Assembly (NCBI GenBank): GCA_025846845.1
Contig: JAOYTL010000009.1
Coordinates: 266,180-330,179, forward strand
Direction: 5' to 3'
Length of the DNA: 64,000 nt
From: Alloboseaceae bacterium BT-24-1
Lineage (GTDB): Bacteria > Pseudomonadota > Alphaproteobacteria > Rhizobiales > Beijerinckiaceae
Every line of letters starts with the position of its first letter. The stretch's first letter is position 1. The notes below the pieces were generated by a model, which ran no database searches, was not told the DNA's origin, and saw only the letters and a program-made list of their open reading frames with translations. Positions 24,810-33,677 of this stretch are shown one piece after another. Position numbers and translations under genes: made by a program.

Positions 24810-25547
24810 TCACGCTGCCCGGGCCGCGACGGCAGGCGCTTCGATATAGTGGTCATAAAGATCGGCGTAGATCAGGAAGTTGGGCTCGGCATTGCCCGGC
24901 CAAATGTCTGCCGGATCGAAGCGCACGCAATAGACGGGCATAGCTGCGCCTATTCCGTCCGGCCCCGTATCGCAGTCATAGGTGTAGGCACCGTCGTAGA
25001 CGGTCTCGACAACCCCGATGCGCCCGCGCAGATAGCCTGGCAGCCGGGTATGCTCAACGGAAGGCACGTTCCGAACGACGACCTCGTCGCCGACTGCGAA
25101 ACGATAGTCGACCGACACGTCACGCCGGGGGCTGTCACCCTCGACCAAATACCGTTCGACCAGAGCATCGATAGTGTCATCACCACCTTCAGGCAGCGGC
25201 TTGGCTGTATCGCAATAGTATTGGTCGGCCAGAGCGTCAAACTCTTCGACTGTGAAATACCCGTTGGCGATCAAGTAGCTCAAAATGCCACCGAACCACT
25301 TCTCATAGTAGCGATACTTGAAATAATCGAATGGATGAAGTGCTTCCGCTCCCTTGCGCAAATCAGCCCAGACCCACACCGTATGAAAGATGGAGAGGGT
25401 CTCGGGGGCTGACGTCTGGGTTGAGAGCGCCATCATCGCCACGTGGACGCCGAAAATACGCTTCTCCCACGGCTCGGCGAATACGCGCGTATCGGTACAC
25501 ACCGGGCCGAGACCTTCAAGACCGCCAAGATAATGCTGCAACTTCAT
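24810..25547 (-). CDS. nthB: Nitrile hydratase beta subunit
   Basis: 245 residues starting MKLQHYLGGLEGLGP. Internal landmarks are EPWEKRIFGVHVAMMAL and YYEKWFGGILSYLIANGYFT. The SH3-like C-terminal barrel includes FAVGDEVVVRN and TRLPGYLRGRIGVVE. The ATG at 25547 follows AAGGAA. Beta precedes alpha, the order usual for cobalt-type operons. It follows the CobW-like gene by 174 bp. A 12-residue relic identical to its N-terminus (KLQHYLGGLEGL) is found at 29350. Confidence 0.95.
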   Translation of the reverse strand: MKLQHYLGGLEGLGPVCTDTRVFAEPWEKRIFGVHVAMMALSTQTSAPETLSIFHTVWVWADLRKGAEALHPFDYFKYRYYEKWFGGILSYLIANGYFTVEEFDALADQYYCDTAKPLPEGGDDTIDALVERYLVEGDSPRRDVSVDYRFAVGDEVVVRNVPSVEHTRLPGYLRGRIGVVETVYDGAYTYDCDTGPDGIGAAMPVYCVRFDPADIWPGNAEPNFLIYADLYDHYIEAPAVAARAA

Positions 25548-25721
25548 GTCGGGATTCCTTGAGCTAAACGAGGACCGAGCAGCGGGATTCTTCGCTTTGC
25601 GCGCGGCACGCGCCGTGGCGAGGCGAGACAATCGCCCCTGCCGGACGCTAACTGGGATGAAGGAACTGGCGGAGCTGAGACCGGCCGGCGATAAGCCGCA
25701 GCATATGCACACCCCCAACTT

Positions 25722-26696
25722 TCATGAAGTCACTGCATCGACCTCGGCGAGACAAGTACGAAAACCCGTGCGAAGGTTTGTTTCATCGAGGTTCCGGCCG
25801 ATGAAAACGATCTCGCTTACTCGTTCCTGAGCCGGTAACCAGGGACGGCCGGGGCGTCCCTCAAGTGTCATGTGCACGCCGTGGAACACATAACGGCGAG
25901 GCTCATCCGCAAAGTTGAGGACGCCTTTGACGCGAAGCAAATCCTTCCCGATCGATTGCACGAGCCGATTCATCCACATGTTGAAGGCGGCCGGATCGAG
26001 CGCTATCGGCTCCCGGATGGCCACGCAGCCTATGCTGCTGTCGTGTTCATGCTCGTGCTCGGACAAGATATCGGGGTCGATAGAGAGGATGTTCTTAAGG
26101 TCAAACGCCGAAATATCGAGCACGGCGCTACGATCTATCTGACAGGCCCCGGCTCTTACGATCTTCGCGAGCGGATTGAGCGAGCGTAATTGCACCTCGG
26201 TCCTGTCGAGGGCACTTTCCGATACAAGGTCGATTTTGTTGAGCAAGAGCAGATCAGCGAAACTGATCTGCTCTTGCGCTTCGGGGAGCGAGAGCTGCTG
26301 TGAGACATAGCAGGCGTCAACTACCGTTACGATGGCATCGATCTGGACCCGTGATGCCAGGATCTCGTCAAGCATGAAGGACTGGATGACCGGTGCCGGA
26401 TCGGCGAGACCAGACGTCTCGATTATGAGACGGTCTATCGGGCGTCCCGACGTCAATAACCCTTGAATCGTGGTTATGAGGTCGGCCCTGACTGTACAAC
26501 AGATGCAACCGTTATTGAGCTCGATGACGTCATCCCGCGTCTCGACAACAAGCTTGCCATCGATTCCAACCTCGCCGTACTCGTTAACGATCACTGCAAT
26601 GCGCTCGTCACCCGAAGATGAAAGGAGGTTATTCAGCAGGGTCGTCTTACCTGCGCCAAGAAAGCCTGTTAATATTGTTGCTTTCAATTTAGCCAT
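25722..26696 (-). CDS. CobW/P47K-family GTP-dependent metallochaperone, nitrile hydratase activator
   Basis: 324 residues of the G3E GTPase family. P-loop GFLGAGKTT (11-19), the metal-binding CICC (64-67, within NNGCICC), LIIETSGLADP, base-recognition NKID (153-156), a histidine-rich patch HEHEHD (214-219) and a CobW_C domain at the end. These proteins load metal into target enzymes; P47K relatives are needed for iron-type nitrile hydratase. Here one stands first in an operon with a cobalt-type enzyme. The ATG at 26696 begins the family-typical KATILTGFLGAGK; upstream frame extension has no support. A decayed copy of its C-terminal half lies at 29480-29816. Confidence 0.92.
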   Translation of the reverse strand: MAKLKATILTGFLGAGKTTLLNNLLSSSGDERIAVIVNEYGEVGIDGKLVVETRDDVIELNNGCICCTVRADLITTIQGLLTSGRPIDRLIIETSGLADPAPVIQSFMLDEILASRVQIDAIVTVVDACYVSQQLSLPEAQEQISFADLLLLNKIDLVSESALDRTEVQLRSLNPLAKIVRAGACQIDRSAVLDISAFDLKNILSIDPDILSEHEHEHDSSIGCVAIREPIALDPAAFNMWMNRLVQSIGKDLLRVKGVLNFADEPRRYVFHGVHMTLEGRPGRPWLPAQERVSEIVFIGRNLDETNLRTGFRTCLAEVDAVTS

Positions 26697-26787
26697 TTCA
26701 GAGTCTCGATGTCGCTGTTTCCACGCTGGGGGCCCATCGGAATGGAAGGCATGTGGGCGCATCAACGCAATACACCGCATAGTTCTG

Positions 26788-26817
26788 ATTCCGCCAAATG
26801 AGCTTCAAAAACTGACA
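26788..26817 (+). repeat. 30-bp direct repeat, copy 1
   Basis: Begins ATTCCGCCAAAT and ends AAAACTGACA, with eight variable bases between. Copy 2 lies 309 bp on in the same orientation. Read on the other strand it starts TGTCAGTTTT, like the ends of some IS21-type elements, which would make this a relic terminus; that is inference only. Confidence 0.6.
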
Positions 26818-27096
26818 GCTCCGGAAAATCTCTAGAGATGAATTCAATATTCCATTGCCTTGCTCAAGATTGAAGCATCATTGCCTATTTTGAAGGCGAA
26901 CATTTTTTTTGTGAGCTTCGCCCGACCATCTGAGGGTCTCTTCTGAGGACATCTTTCTGCCAATCCGCCATCACAAGAGGGACTGAGTAGACAGTTGGGA
27001 GATAATGGCCGCTCCTGCTTCAATTCCGGAGGAATGCGGAGCTTCTTCCCAGTGCCGACTTGTGAACGAACCGGAGCAAGATTTCGGTTAGTTCAA

Positions 27097-27126
27097 ATTC
27101 CGCCAAATACCCATTAAAAACTGACA
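27097..27126 (+). repeat. 30-bp direct repeat, copy 2
   Basis: Same outer blocks as copy 1 (ATTCCGCCAAAT and AAAACTGACA), identical in 22 outer positions and different mainly in the central eight. It lies about 95 bp upstream of the chemoreceptor start. Confidence 0.6.
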
Positions 27127-27220
27127 AATCAGCGATTTTGAGCCGGATTTTAGCAGAGTTAATCATGTTTTAGCGTGGCTGCACAAATGAAGGGGTGACC
27201 TCCTCACGCAGGACACGCGT

Positions 27221-29194
27221 ATGTCACCTTCTGGAAAGCTCAGGCCCCTATCAATCAGCCATTCCTTCGTGCTCGTCGCGGGATTAGCCGTTCTCATCGC
27301 CGTCGGCAGCGTTGGCTACACGCTGGTCGCAGCCTACAACGAGATGCTAGCGCTGAGGCGCACCGAGATGAAGAATACGATTGAAGCGGCTGTAGCCACA
27401 GTGAAAAGCTATCTCGCCCGAGCTGAAGCCGGAGAGCTCAGAGAAGACGATGCCAAGAAGTTGGCCTTGGATGCTCTGGGCAATGCCAGCTTCGGAAACG
27501 GCAACTACTACTTCATTATCGCCTATGACGGCATCGGCGTACTGAATGCCAACAAGAAGGTCCAGTCGACAGACATGAGGCCGCTCAAGGATGCCCGCGG
27601 CAGGCTCTTCATTCAGGATATGATCGCCCTGGCCAAAAGCAAGGGCGAGGGGTTTATCGACTATGACTGGGTCAAGATCGGTGACAAGGAACCGTCGCTG
27701 AAGATTTCCTACGTCGTCGGTCTTCCGAAGTGGCAATGGGTGGTGGGTTTCGGCCTGCATGTCCATGATATTGACGCCGCGTTCTTTGACATGATGCGTA
27801 GCGCGGCGAGGGTACTGGTGCCGATGGCGCTGCTGCTGCTCGGTCTCGTCATCGCGCTGAGCCGCCGCGCTTCGGGCATGCTGCGCGGCCTCGCCGGCAA
27901 CATGACTGCACTGGCAGGCGGTGATCTCAATGCAGCCATCGTCCATCAGGAGCGTCAGGACGAGGTCGGCAGTATGGCCCGTGCACTGGTTGTCTTCCGT
28001 GACGCGGCGCTGATGAAGCAGCAGGTCGAGGCCGAGAAGGCCGAGGCGGAAGCCGATGCCGGCGAGCAGCGCCGGGTGGCCGATACGCAGCGCAATCTCA
28101 ACGAGGCGCAACGTGGCGAGGAGGCAAAGAAGCAGGCCGTCGTTGTCGACGCACTCGGCGCCGGGCTCGAGCGCCTGACCGAGGGCGACCTGACCTACCG
28201 CATCGAAGCCTCTTTCAGCGCCGAATACGCCAAGCTCAAGAACGACTTCAACGCGGCGATGGTGCATCTCGAAGAGACGATGCGGCAGATCGCGACGAAC
28301 ACGGAGAGCATGAAGGCGGGCGCCGGCGAGATCAGCCAGGCGGCCGATGACCTCGCCAGCCGCACCGAGCAGCAGGCCTCCTCGGTGGAGGAGACTGCGA
28401 CCGCGCTCGACCAATTGACCGCGACCGTGCGCCAGACCGCCGAGGGCGCGCGCCAGGCCAGTCTCGCCACCAGCCAGGTCAAAGGTGAGGCCGAGCAGTC
28501 GGGCGAGATCGTCCGCGAGGCCGTCGCCGCGATGGGCGGTATCGAGAAGTCGGCCGAGGAGATCTCGCAGATCGTCGGCGTCATCGACGAGATCGCCTTC
28601 CAGACCAACCTGCTCGCGCTCAACGCCTCGGTCGAGGCGGCGCGCGCCGGCGATGCCGGCAAGGGCTTCGCGGTCGTCGCCTCCGAGGTCCGGGCGCTCG
28701 CCCAGCGCTCAGCTGAGGCAGCCAAGGAGATCAAGGGTCTGATCACCGCCTCGTCCATCGAGGTCGAGAAAGGCGTCGCCCTTGTCGGCCAGACCGGCAG
28801 CGCGCTCGGCCGCATGTCCGGCGAGATCACCCGGGTCACCTCGCTGGTCGCCGAGATCGCCTCGGCCGCCCAGGAACAGGCGACCGGCCTGCAGGAGGTC
28901 AACACCGCGGTCAACGAGATGGACCAGGCGACGCAGCAGAACGCCGCCATGGCGGAGCAGTCGACCGCAGCCTCCCAGGCACTCGCCCAGGAAGCCGACC
29001 GGCTCGCGGCGCTGGTCTCGTGCTTCAAGCTCGGCGGCGACCTGATCGCGCTAAGGGCGACGGCGGGCAAGATGGCCAAGGCCGTCGCGCCAGCGCCGCG
29101 TCCGGCGCGCGCCGCTGTGACGCGATTGGCTGTTCATGGCACCGCACGTAAACTCGCGACTGGCGGCAGCGAAAGGGGCTGGGAAGAATTTTGA
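27221..29194 (+). CDS. Methyl-accepting chemotaxis protein with sCache_2 sensor
   Basis: 657 residues. Transmembrane helix 1 at about 14-38, a periplasmic single-Cache (sCache_2) domain at about 40-185 ([20 protein letters not shown], then GFIDYDW), transmembrane helix 2 at about 196-215, HAMP, and a long coiled-coil signalling domain whose tip reads [20 protein letters not shown]. The chain ends in GWEEF, which resembles the NWETF-type pentapeptide that tethers CheR/CheB, so this receptor probably recruits its own methylation enzymes. No che genes are adjacent. sCache_2 domains often bind small carboxylates. The start is an ATG a few bases after GCAGGAC. Confidence 0.93.
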   Translation: MSPSGKLRPLSISHSFVLVAGLAVLIAVGSVGYTLVAAYNEMLALRRTEMKNTIEAAVATVKSYLARAEAGELREDDAKKLALDALGNASFGNGNYYFIIAYDGIGVLNANKKVQSTDMRPLKDARGRLFIQDMIALAKSKGEGFIDYDWVKIGDKEPSLKISYVVGLPKWQWVVGFGLHVHDIDAAFFDMMRSAARVLVPMALLLLGLVIALSRRASGMLRGLAGNMTALAGGDLNAAIVHQERQDEVGSMARALVVFRDAALMKQQVEAEKAEAEADAGEQRRVADTQRNLNEAQRGEEAKKQAVVVDALGAGLERLTEGDLTYRIEASFSAEYAKLKNDFNAAMVHLEETMRQIATNTESMKAGAGEISQAADDLASRTEQQASSVEETATALDQLTATVRQTAEGARQASLATSQVKGEAEQSGEIVREAVAAMGGIEKSAEEISQIVGVIDEIAFQTNLLALNASVEAARAGDAGKGFAVVASEVRALAQRSAEAAKEIKGLITASSIEVEKGVALVGQTGSALGRMSGEITRVTSLVAEIASAAQEQATGLQEVNTAVNEMDQATQQNAAMAEQSTAASQALAQEADRLAALVSCFKLGGDLIALRATAGKMAKAVAPAPRPARAAVTRLAVHGTARKLATGGSERGWEEF

Positions 29195-29346
29195 GCAAGA
29201 CGAGTGTACCAGCCGCACCGATTGGCTTTGACGATACCTCTTCGGCCAACTCACAACCAAGCATTACCGGAAGCGTCACCTGCAGGTAGCGGTTGCATCC
29301 GAGCACCTCGAACCGATCGACGATCGCTTTGTCGTGGTGCCTGGGC

Positions 29347-29389
29347 AGGCAAGGCCTTCAAGACCACCCAGATAGTGCTGAAGTTTCAA
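29347..29389 (-). pseudogene. Relic of nitrile hydratase beta N-terminus
   Basis: Beginning at a TTG (29389), the minus strand encodes LKLQHYLGGLEGLA, which keeps twelve consecutive residues of the intact nthB N-terminus, then loses similarity. It lies downstream of a CobW relic in the same order as in the intact operon. Confidence 0.6.
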
Positions 29390-29479
29390 TGCCGCTTCCC
29401 TCCAGTTGACAAAGCGCAAGCTGCCGCCTGCCGGTCAAACCGCCGCCGACTACGCAGAGCAAGGCAGTAGGCGATCACG

Positions 29480-29816
29480 CCGACGCTTCCATCAATGCAA
29501 GACACGAGATGAACCCAGCGCGAAGGGCTGCCTCGCCCAGGTGGCGACCGATGAAAACATCTCGTTGACCCGCTCCTCGTGCGGGGACCACGAACGCCCA
29601 GGCCGCCCTCCAGCACCATGGGGACGCCATGGAACATGTAGCGGCGAGGCTCTTGCGCGAAATGAAGAACACCCTTCATTCGGAACAGATCCTTGCCGAT
29701 CGCCTGCACCAGACCGTTCAGCCACTTGTTGAGCAAGGAGGCATCGAGGGGGGCGGGCTCACAGGTGGCCACGCATCCGATGCTGGGATCATGTTCGTGG
29801 TCGTGCTCCGCGAGGA
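29480..29816 (-). pseudogene. Relic of CobW/P47K-family activator, C-terminal part
   Basis: Sense on the minus strand reads AEHDHEHDPSIGCVATCEPA, then LVQAIGKDLFRMKGVLHFAQ and EPRRYMFHGVPMVLEGG. That parallels the intact protein's HEHEHD-to-CobW_C region with many substitutions. After about 29560 the similarity continues in two other frames (for example DVFIGRHLGEAALRAGF), showing frameshifts. The N-terminal GTPase half is gone and is replaced by an ardC fragment. Confidence 0.75.
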
Positions 29817-29817
29817 T

Positions 29818-29929
29818 GAACCCAAGGCACGCGCCCGGCCTCCAGCTCACCGATGATCTTGTTGGTGATGTCGTCATAGAGGCTCGACTGGTCCGAGCCA
29901 GTGCGAGCGCGGGCGGTATTTCTGGACAT
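29818..29929 (-). pseudogene. ArdC-type antirestriction protein, N-terminal fragment
   Basis: From an ATG at 29929 the minus strand reads MSRNTARARTGSDQ, then SLYDDITNKIIGELEAGRVP and W, the opening of ArdC-like ssDNA-binding proteins of plasmids and integrative elements. It joins directly to the CobW relic. A C-terminal ardC fragment is found on the opposite strand at 32592. Confidence 0.6.
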
Positions 29930-30449
29930 CGCGGTTCTCCGCGACGGGCGCCGGAAGCCTCTCTCCCGACTTCAACCCGTCACGGCTATCTCATCCGCCC
30001 TCTCACTCTCGGCAGGCTCACGCGCCAGTCAGGAAACCGCAACGTGATTGGCTTCGGCCGGTCACTATCGTCGATCTGAACTTGGTCAACCCCATTCTAC
30101 GCCCGAATCCAGGGAGAACAGCTACAGTAAGAGCGTTGGTCTCGGCATCGTTTTACCATTGCTACGGATCTCCCGCAGCGTTGAGCCTGGTCTTCAGACG
30201 GCTGACACGCTCAAGCACAGGATCGAAATGAGGCGCTGGGCCAAAGATTCTGCGCATCCGAAAACTTCGAATCCTTCATCGTCTTCCGCTCCTCCCAGCC
30301 CATGGGAAACGACGCAGAAAACTCTAGCTCAAAGCGATCCAGTTTTAGGGGCTCGGATCAATGGCGACCTGGCTGGCCTGCCCTCCCCCGCCAAGATCCT
30401 CGAGCCGGCGGATCGAGGTGTCGCCGCTGAGCGCGGCCGCGATGAAGAC
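29930..30449. other. No recognisable gene
   Basis: About 520 bp with only short, poor-quality frames on both strands. It lies among relics of nitrile hydratase, ardC and an ABC ATPase and is probably further scrambled debris. Confidence 0.5.
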
Positions 30450-30590
30450 CTCACGCGCGAAGTCCAGTTCGTGCGTCACGATGATCATCGCCATGCCTTC
30501 CGCCGACAGCTGCCGCATGACATCAAGCCCTTGGCCTGCCAATTAGGGGCGAGCGAGACGTCGGCTCGTCAAAGAGCCATGGGGTCGGCT
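30450..30590 (-). pseudogene. ABC transporter ATPase fragment (polar amino acid type)
   Basis: Minus strand carries LFDEPTS (Walker B and D-loop start), a stop and frame change, then LDVMRQLSAEGMAMIIVTHE and LDFAREV, the H-loop region of GlnQ/HisP-type ATPases. Only about 45 residues of an expected 250 remain. Confidence 0.6.
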
Positions 30591-30797
30591 CCACGGGCGC
30601 TCAGTCCTCTCGACTTGGTTGGCTATGAATCGGCGGCGGCCTTTCGTCAGTTTTGTAGTCGCAGGCCAGGTCACTCTCCTCGCCAAGCCGAAATCCACGA
30701 TTAATTGCGTAATGTCTACGTAATGTCGTTGATTACCAATTGAATACTCTAGATCTATGAGAAATTGCCACGCGCGCTTCGAACGAGGCCTTCAACA

Positions 30798-31142
30798 ATG
30801 CAACCCGGCTTACGCGCTCTCGTCGATCTAATGGAAATTGTCACCAATGAGGACGCGACGGTTCTCAAACACGACCTGACAGAACTGCTCAACGTGGGTG
30901 GCAAGCATTCCAGTGTCCCCCTCGATATCAGTGCCTATCACCAGAATGATGTCACACTGGCTCCGAGTTTGCTGAGTTCCAAAGACGAGCTCGATCTCGC
31001 ATTAGCGTTTCTCGGTCGCCTGCTCATTACTATGCACTCGGTGCCCATGATGGCACGGCTACGCGTCATAGATCTTGATGGAAGGGCCACCTCCCCAGCT
31101 GATGATGAGGCCTTCGCCTCCATTAAGTATCCGCTAGCGTAA
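30798..31142 (+). CDS. Hypothetical protein
   Basis: 114 residues from the ATG at 30798; the frame is open to a TTG at 30765. I do not recognise it. It is soluble, slightly acidic, mostly helical by composition, with LVDLMEIVTNEDATVLKHDL near the start and LDLALAFLGRLLITMHSVPM in the middle. An A/T-richer stretch upstream could hold a promoter. It is isolated in a debris region and may itself be a remnant. Confidence 0.35.
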   Translation: MQPGLRALVDLMEIVTNEDATVLKHDLTELLNVGGKHSSVPLDISAYHQNDVTLAPSLLSSKDELDLALAFLGRLLITMHSVPMMARLRVIDLDGRATSPADDEAFASIKYPLA

Positions 31143-31467
31143 TGCCGCGGTAATCCAAGATCGTATCCTCCGCAATCCACCGCATTCTGGAAACACGGAG
31201 GACATTAGATGAGATGCACATGATCCAGATTGCCGTCGCGCCAGCCAACGTGATCCCACGAGTTTGCGTGCGATATGCGACAGCGGGAATTGGACTTGAG
31301 AATCGCGCGCCTGATCACGGCGCAGTATGCCGGACGGCGGGTCGGATGACTTCCCGGCGCTCGATGTCGATCTCAGGGTGATTGAAACGCTGCAGCGGCC
31401 TGGGGGATTCTCCACCGTGACGGGGAAGAAGTCTCTACCCGCATTTTGAATTCAAATGGAGTGGAAC

Positions 31468-32172
31468 ATGAAAACACTTGCTATACTTTCTGGGGTCATG
31501 GTCTCCTTGGGCATCGGGGTCGCGCCGGAGGCTCTTGCAGCAGACCTGCCCTCCCGAAAATTTGTCCAGAACTATCCGGTCGCACCAATTGCACCTGCCT
31601 TCACCTGGACAGGCTTCTACGTTGGCGCAAACGCCGGTTACGGCTGGAACACCAACTCAAACAAGAGAGACATCGCATTCGTCCCCGGCGCGGGGTTCAT
31701 TGGCGGGCGCAGCAGCGGCAGGGACGGCGGCATCGTTGCGGGTGGTCAAATCGGCTACAATTATCATTTCGGGCCGCTGGTCGCCGGCCTGGAAGCCGAT
31801 ATTCAGTACGCCGACTTGAAATCCAAGCACTCCTATCTTGCCCCGGCCAGTTACTACAACTCGCGCAGCAGCGGCGTCGATTGGTTCGGGACCGTGCGCG
31901 GGCGCCTTGGCTATGCCTTTGACCGCACCCTCATCTACGGCACGGGCGGTTTTGCCTATGGCGATGATTCCCGGACAGGCTGGACCCTCGGTGCTGGTGT
32001 CGAATATGCTTTCACCAATAACATAACTGCTCGTATCGAAGGTCTTTATGTTAACCTTGGCAAGGGCGATAATAATCGTGGGGTCCCCAATGCTGCCATT
32101 CTTGGAAGGTCAAGGGACACAGAATTCGGTGTCGTACGCGCGGCGCTGAACTATAAATTCTCGACATTCTGA
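31468..32172 (+). CDS. Outer-membrane beta-barrel protein (Omp25/31-like porin family)
   Basis: 234 residues. Signal peptide MKTLAILSGVMVSLGIGVAP ending EALA, cleaved before ADLPSRK, which is the usual start of mature Omp25/31-type proteins of Hyphomicrobiales. The mature part opens with FTWTGFYVGANAGYGW, has alternating barrel strands (IVAGGQIGYNYHFGPLVAGL, RGRLGYAFDRTLIYGTGGFA) and ends in a terminal phenylalanine (NYKFSTF) recognised by the BAM complex. The ATG at 31468 is chosen because GGAG lies seven bases upstream and the signal peptide starts there. It is the only clearly intact gene in a 5-kb debris region, and a strong terminator follows. Confidence 0.88.
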   Translation: MKTLAILSGVMVSLGIGVAPEALAADLPSRKFVQNYPVAPIAPAFTWTGFYVGANAGYGWNTNSNKRDIAFVPGAGFIGGRSSGRDGGIVAGGQIGYNYHFGPLVAGLEADIQYADLKSKHSYLAPASYYNSRSSGVDWFGTVRGRLGYAFDRTLIYGTGGFAYGDDSRTGWTLGAGVEYAFTNNITARIEGLYVNLGKGDNNRGVPNAAILGRSRDTEFGVVRAALNYKFSTF

Positions 32173-32224
32173 GGCTAAAAGCGGCCTGAGAGGGATTGCA
32201 GCATCTTTGCTTCACCGCTTGAAC

Positions 32225-32257
32225 AGGCCCGCTTCATTAATAATGAAGCGGGCCTTT
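32225..32257 (+). terminator. Rho-independent-type terminator after the outer-membrane protein gene
   Basis: AGGCCCGCTTCATTA is followed after one base by its exact complement TAATGAAGCGGGCCT and then TT. The arms can pair over 12-15 bp. The T run is short. Confidence 0.75.
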
Positions 32258-32299
32258 GGAGGCCTCATATATCGGTGCTGCCGATCCTTCGCAGCTAGA

Positions 32300-32560
32300 T
32301 TCTAATAATTTTAGTTAGAAGCGTATCCGGCATTTTTGAGGCGCGCGGCGCGTTCATTGGCTGAGGATGCGTCGAGCAGGGTTCCGATGTGCGGCCATGT
32401 CGTCTCGAGGTACGTTCTGCGGCCTTTCGCATCAGGTGCTTGAGCTTGGCGAAGACCTGCTCGGTATCCCTCCGAGTGCGGCCGCCTTGAGAATTGAGGC
32501 CTGGCGGTGAAAATTCGTCTGTATGTTCGAAACGTTCGACGCCCCCGAGAGCTATTGCGC
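32300..32560 (-). pseudogene. IS630-family transposase, C-terminal remnant
   Basis: Minus strand reads EQVFAKLKHLMRKAAERT, the segment after the catalytic Glu in IS630/Tc1-type transposases. After a frameshift it continues as TTWPHIGTLLDASSANERAA with LKNAGYAS at the end, the family's C-terminus. The catalytic core is missing. Confidence 0.7.
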
Positions 32561-32591
32561 CACAGTGGCGCACGAGCTCACGCACTGAACG

Positions 32592-32748
32592 CAGCATAAG
32601 TCACGATTGAATCGTGAATTCGGAAGGAAGCGGTGGGGCGATGAAGGCTATGCGACCGAGGAACTGGTTGCCGAGCTTGGTTCCGCATTCCTCCGCGCCT
32701 ATCTGGAATTGACGCCCGAGGTTCGGGAGGATCAAGCCGCCTACGCCG
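32592..32748 (+). pseudogene. ArdC-type antirestriction protein, C-terminal fragment
   Basis: Plus strand reads HKSRLNREFGRKRWGDEGYA, then TEELVAELGSAFL and YAANWL, the zincin-like C-terminal domain of ArdC proteins. It is joined in frame to an IS110 transposase fragment, making a chimeric frame with no function of its own. Confidence 0.7.
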
Positions 32749-32755
32749 CCAACTG

Positions 32756-33130
32756 GCTTACCGTCCTTATGACCGTACCGGGGTTCAGTCCCTTGATCGC
32801 AACTGCCATCAAGGCTCTTGCGCCAACTCCGGAGACCTTCCGCTCGGGCCGGGATTTTGCCGCCTGGGTTGGCTTAACCCCGGTGCAGCGATCGACCCCG
32901 GCAAGGAACGACTGGGACGGACATCGCGCATAGGCGAGCGAACGCTCAGGCGTTTGCTCATCATAACGGCCAGCGGCGTGGTGCGCTGGGCCAAACGGAA
33001 GGGGGTCCCCGCCGACTCCTGACTCAGCCGGATGCTCGCGCAAGCCGCTGATGCTGGTCATCGTCGCACTCGCCAACAAGAACGCCCGCATCGCCTGGGC
33101 GCTGCCGGCAAAGGGGGATCGATCGAGCTC
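32756..33130 (+). pseudogene. IS110-family transposase, C-terminal remnant
   Basis: LMTVPGFSPLIATAIKAL and FRSGRDFAAWVGLTPVQRST form the helix-hairpin-helix region of the IS110/IS1111 transposase C-terminus. The sense then shifts frame to KERLGRTSRIGERTLRRLLI and VVRWAKRKGVP, stops, shifts again and resumes with LMLVIVALANKNARIAWALP. The DEDD catalytic N-terminus is absent. Confidence 0.75.
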
Positions 33131-33405
33131 CGGCAGCGACCGACTAAGCAGTTCGCGGGCGTGAGGTTCGAGGATGTGAGAGGTCGAAGGGCAGGCATGG
33201 TGCAACGTAAGGCGGGATCAAGAGAACCAGGCCCATGGGGAGCGCTTCGATTGCATTCCAACGATGTGCGCCTGATCCCGGCATTCCCATATGAGTCCGC
33301 GGTCGTGATCGCGCCACATCAGAGGCCGAACACATGGCAGCTCCCGATCCCGCTGGCATCCCGTGCGAAGATTCTTCTTGCTCCGGAGAGGGCATCCACA
33401 CCTCG
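33131..33405. other. No recognisable gene
   Basis: Short frames only. Probably degraded sequence between the IS110 and sbcD remnants. Confidence 0.4.
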
Positions 33406-33429
33406 TCATGAGGAATCTTGGCCTAGATC

Positions 33430-33603
33430 GCCGGGCAGCAGCAGCGCATCGACCTGCTCGTCAAGGCAGAGGTCGATGATGCGCACGAACGCGCGCCGAG
33501 TGGCGTTTCCGATTAGGTCGGCAAGGGCGGAGTCACGCAGCGCTAGTGAGCACAACGGTAAATCCAGGTGAATGTCCGCTGCATGGACGAAACGGTAGAT
33601 CAC
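33430..33603 (-). pseudogene. SbcD-like metallophosphoesterase, N-terminal fragment
   Basis: From a GTG at 33603 the minus strand reads YRFVHAADIHLDLPLCSLAL and later VRIIDLCLDEQVDALLLPGD, the first two metal-binding motifs (DxH and GD) of the SbcD/Mre11 DNA-repair exonuclease family. The rest of the roughly 400-residue protein is gone. Confidence 0.72.
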
Positions 33604-33677
33604 GATCTACCCCAAGGCTACGTGCGAACCAAAAGCACTCGTAAATCCGACAGACCTGTTCAGTATGCTGACCTCGC

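Larger units (their letters stand above)
26697..27220. other. Intergenic region with paired direct repeats
   Basis: 524 bp between the divergent cobW and chemoreceptor genes with no convincing reading frame. It must contain both promoters. It is AT-rich compared with its neighbours and contains two copies of a 30-bp repeat, listed separately. Confidence 0.5.

Noticed and set aside
24144-25412. A 422-residue plus-strand frame across nthA and nthB
   Set aside because: It is antisense to two clear nitrile hydratase subunit genes and shows no recognisable motif.
27347-28414. A 355-residue minus-strand frame
   Set aside because: Shadow of the chemoreceptor gene; His/Arg/Leu-rich antisense composition.
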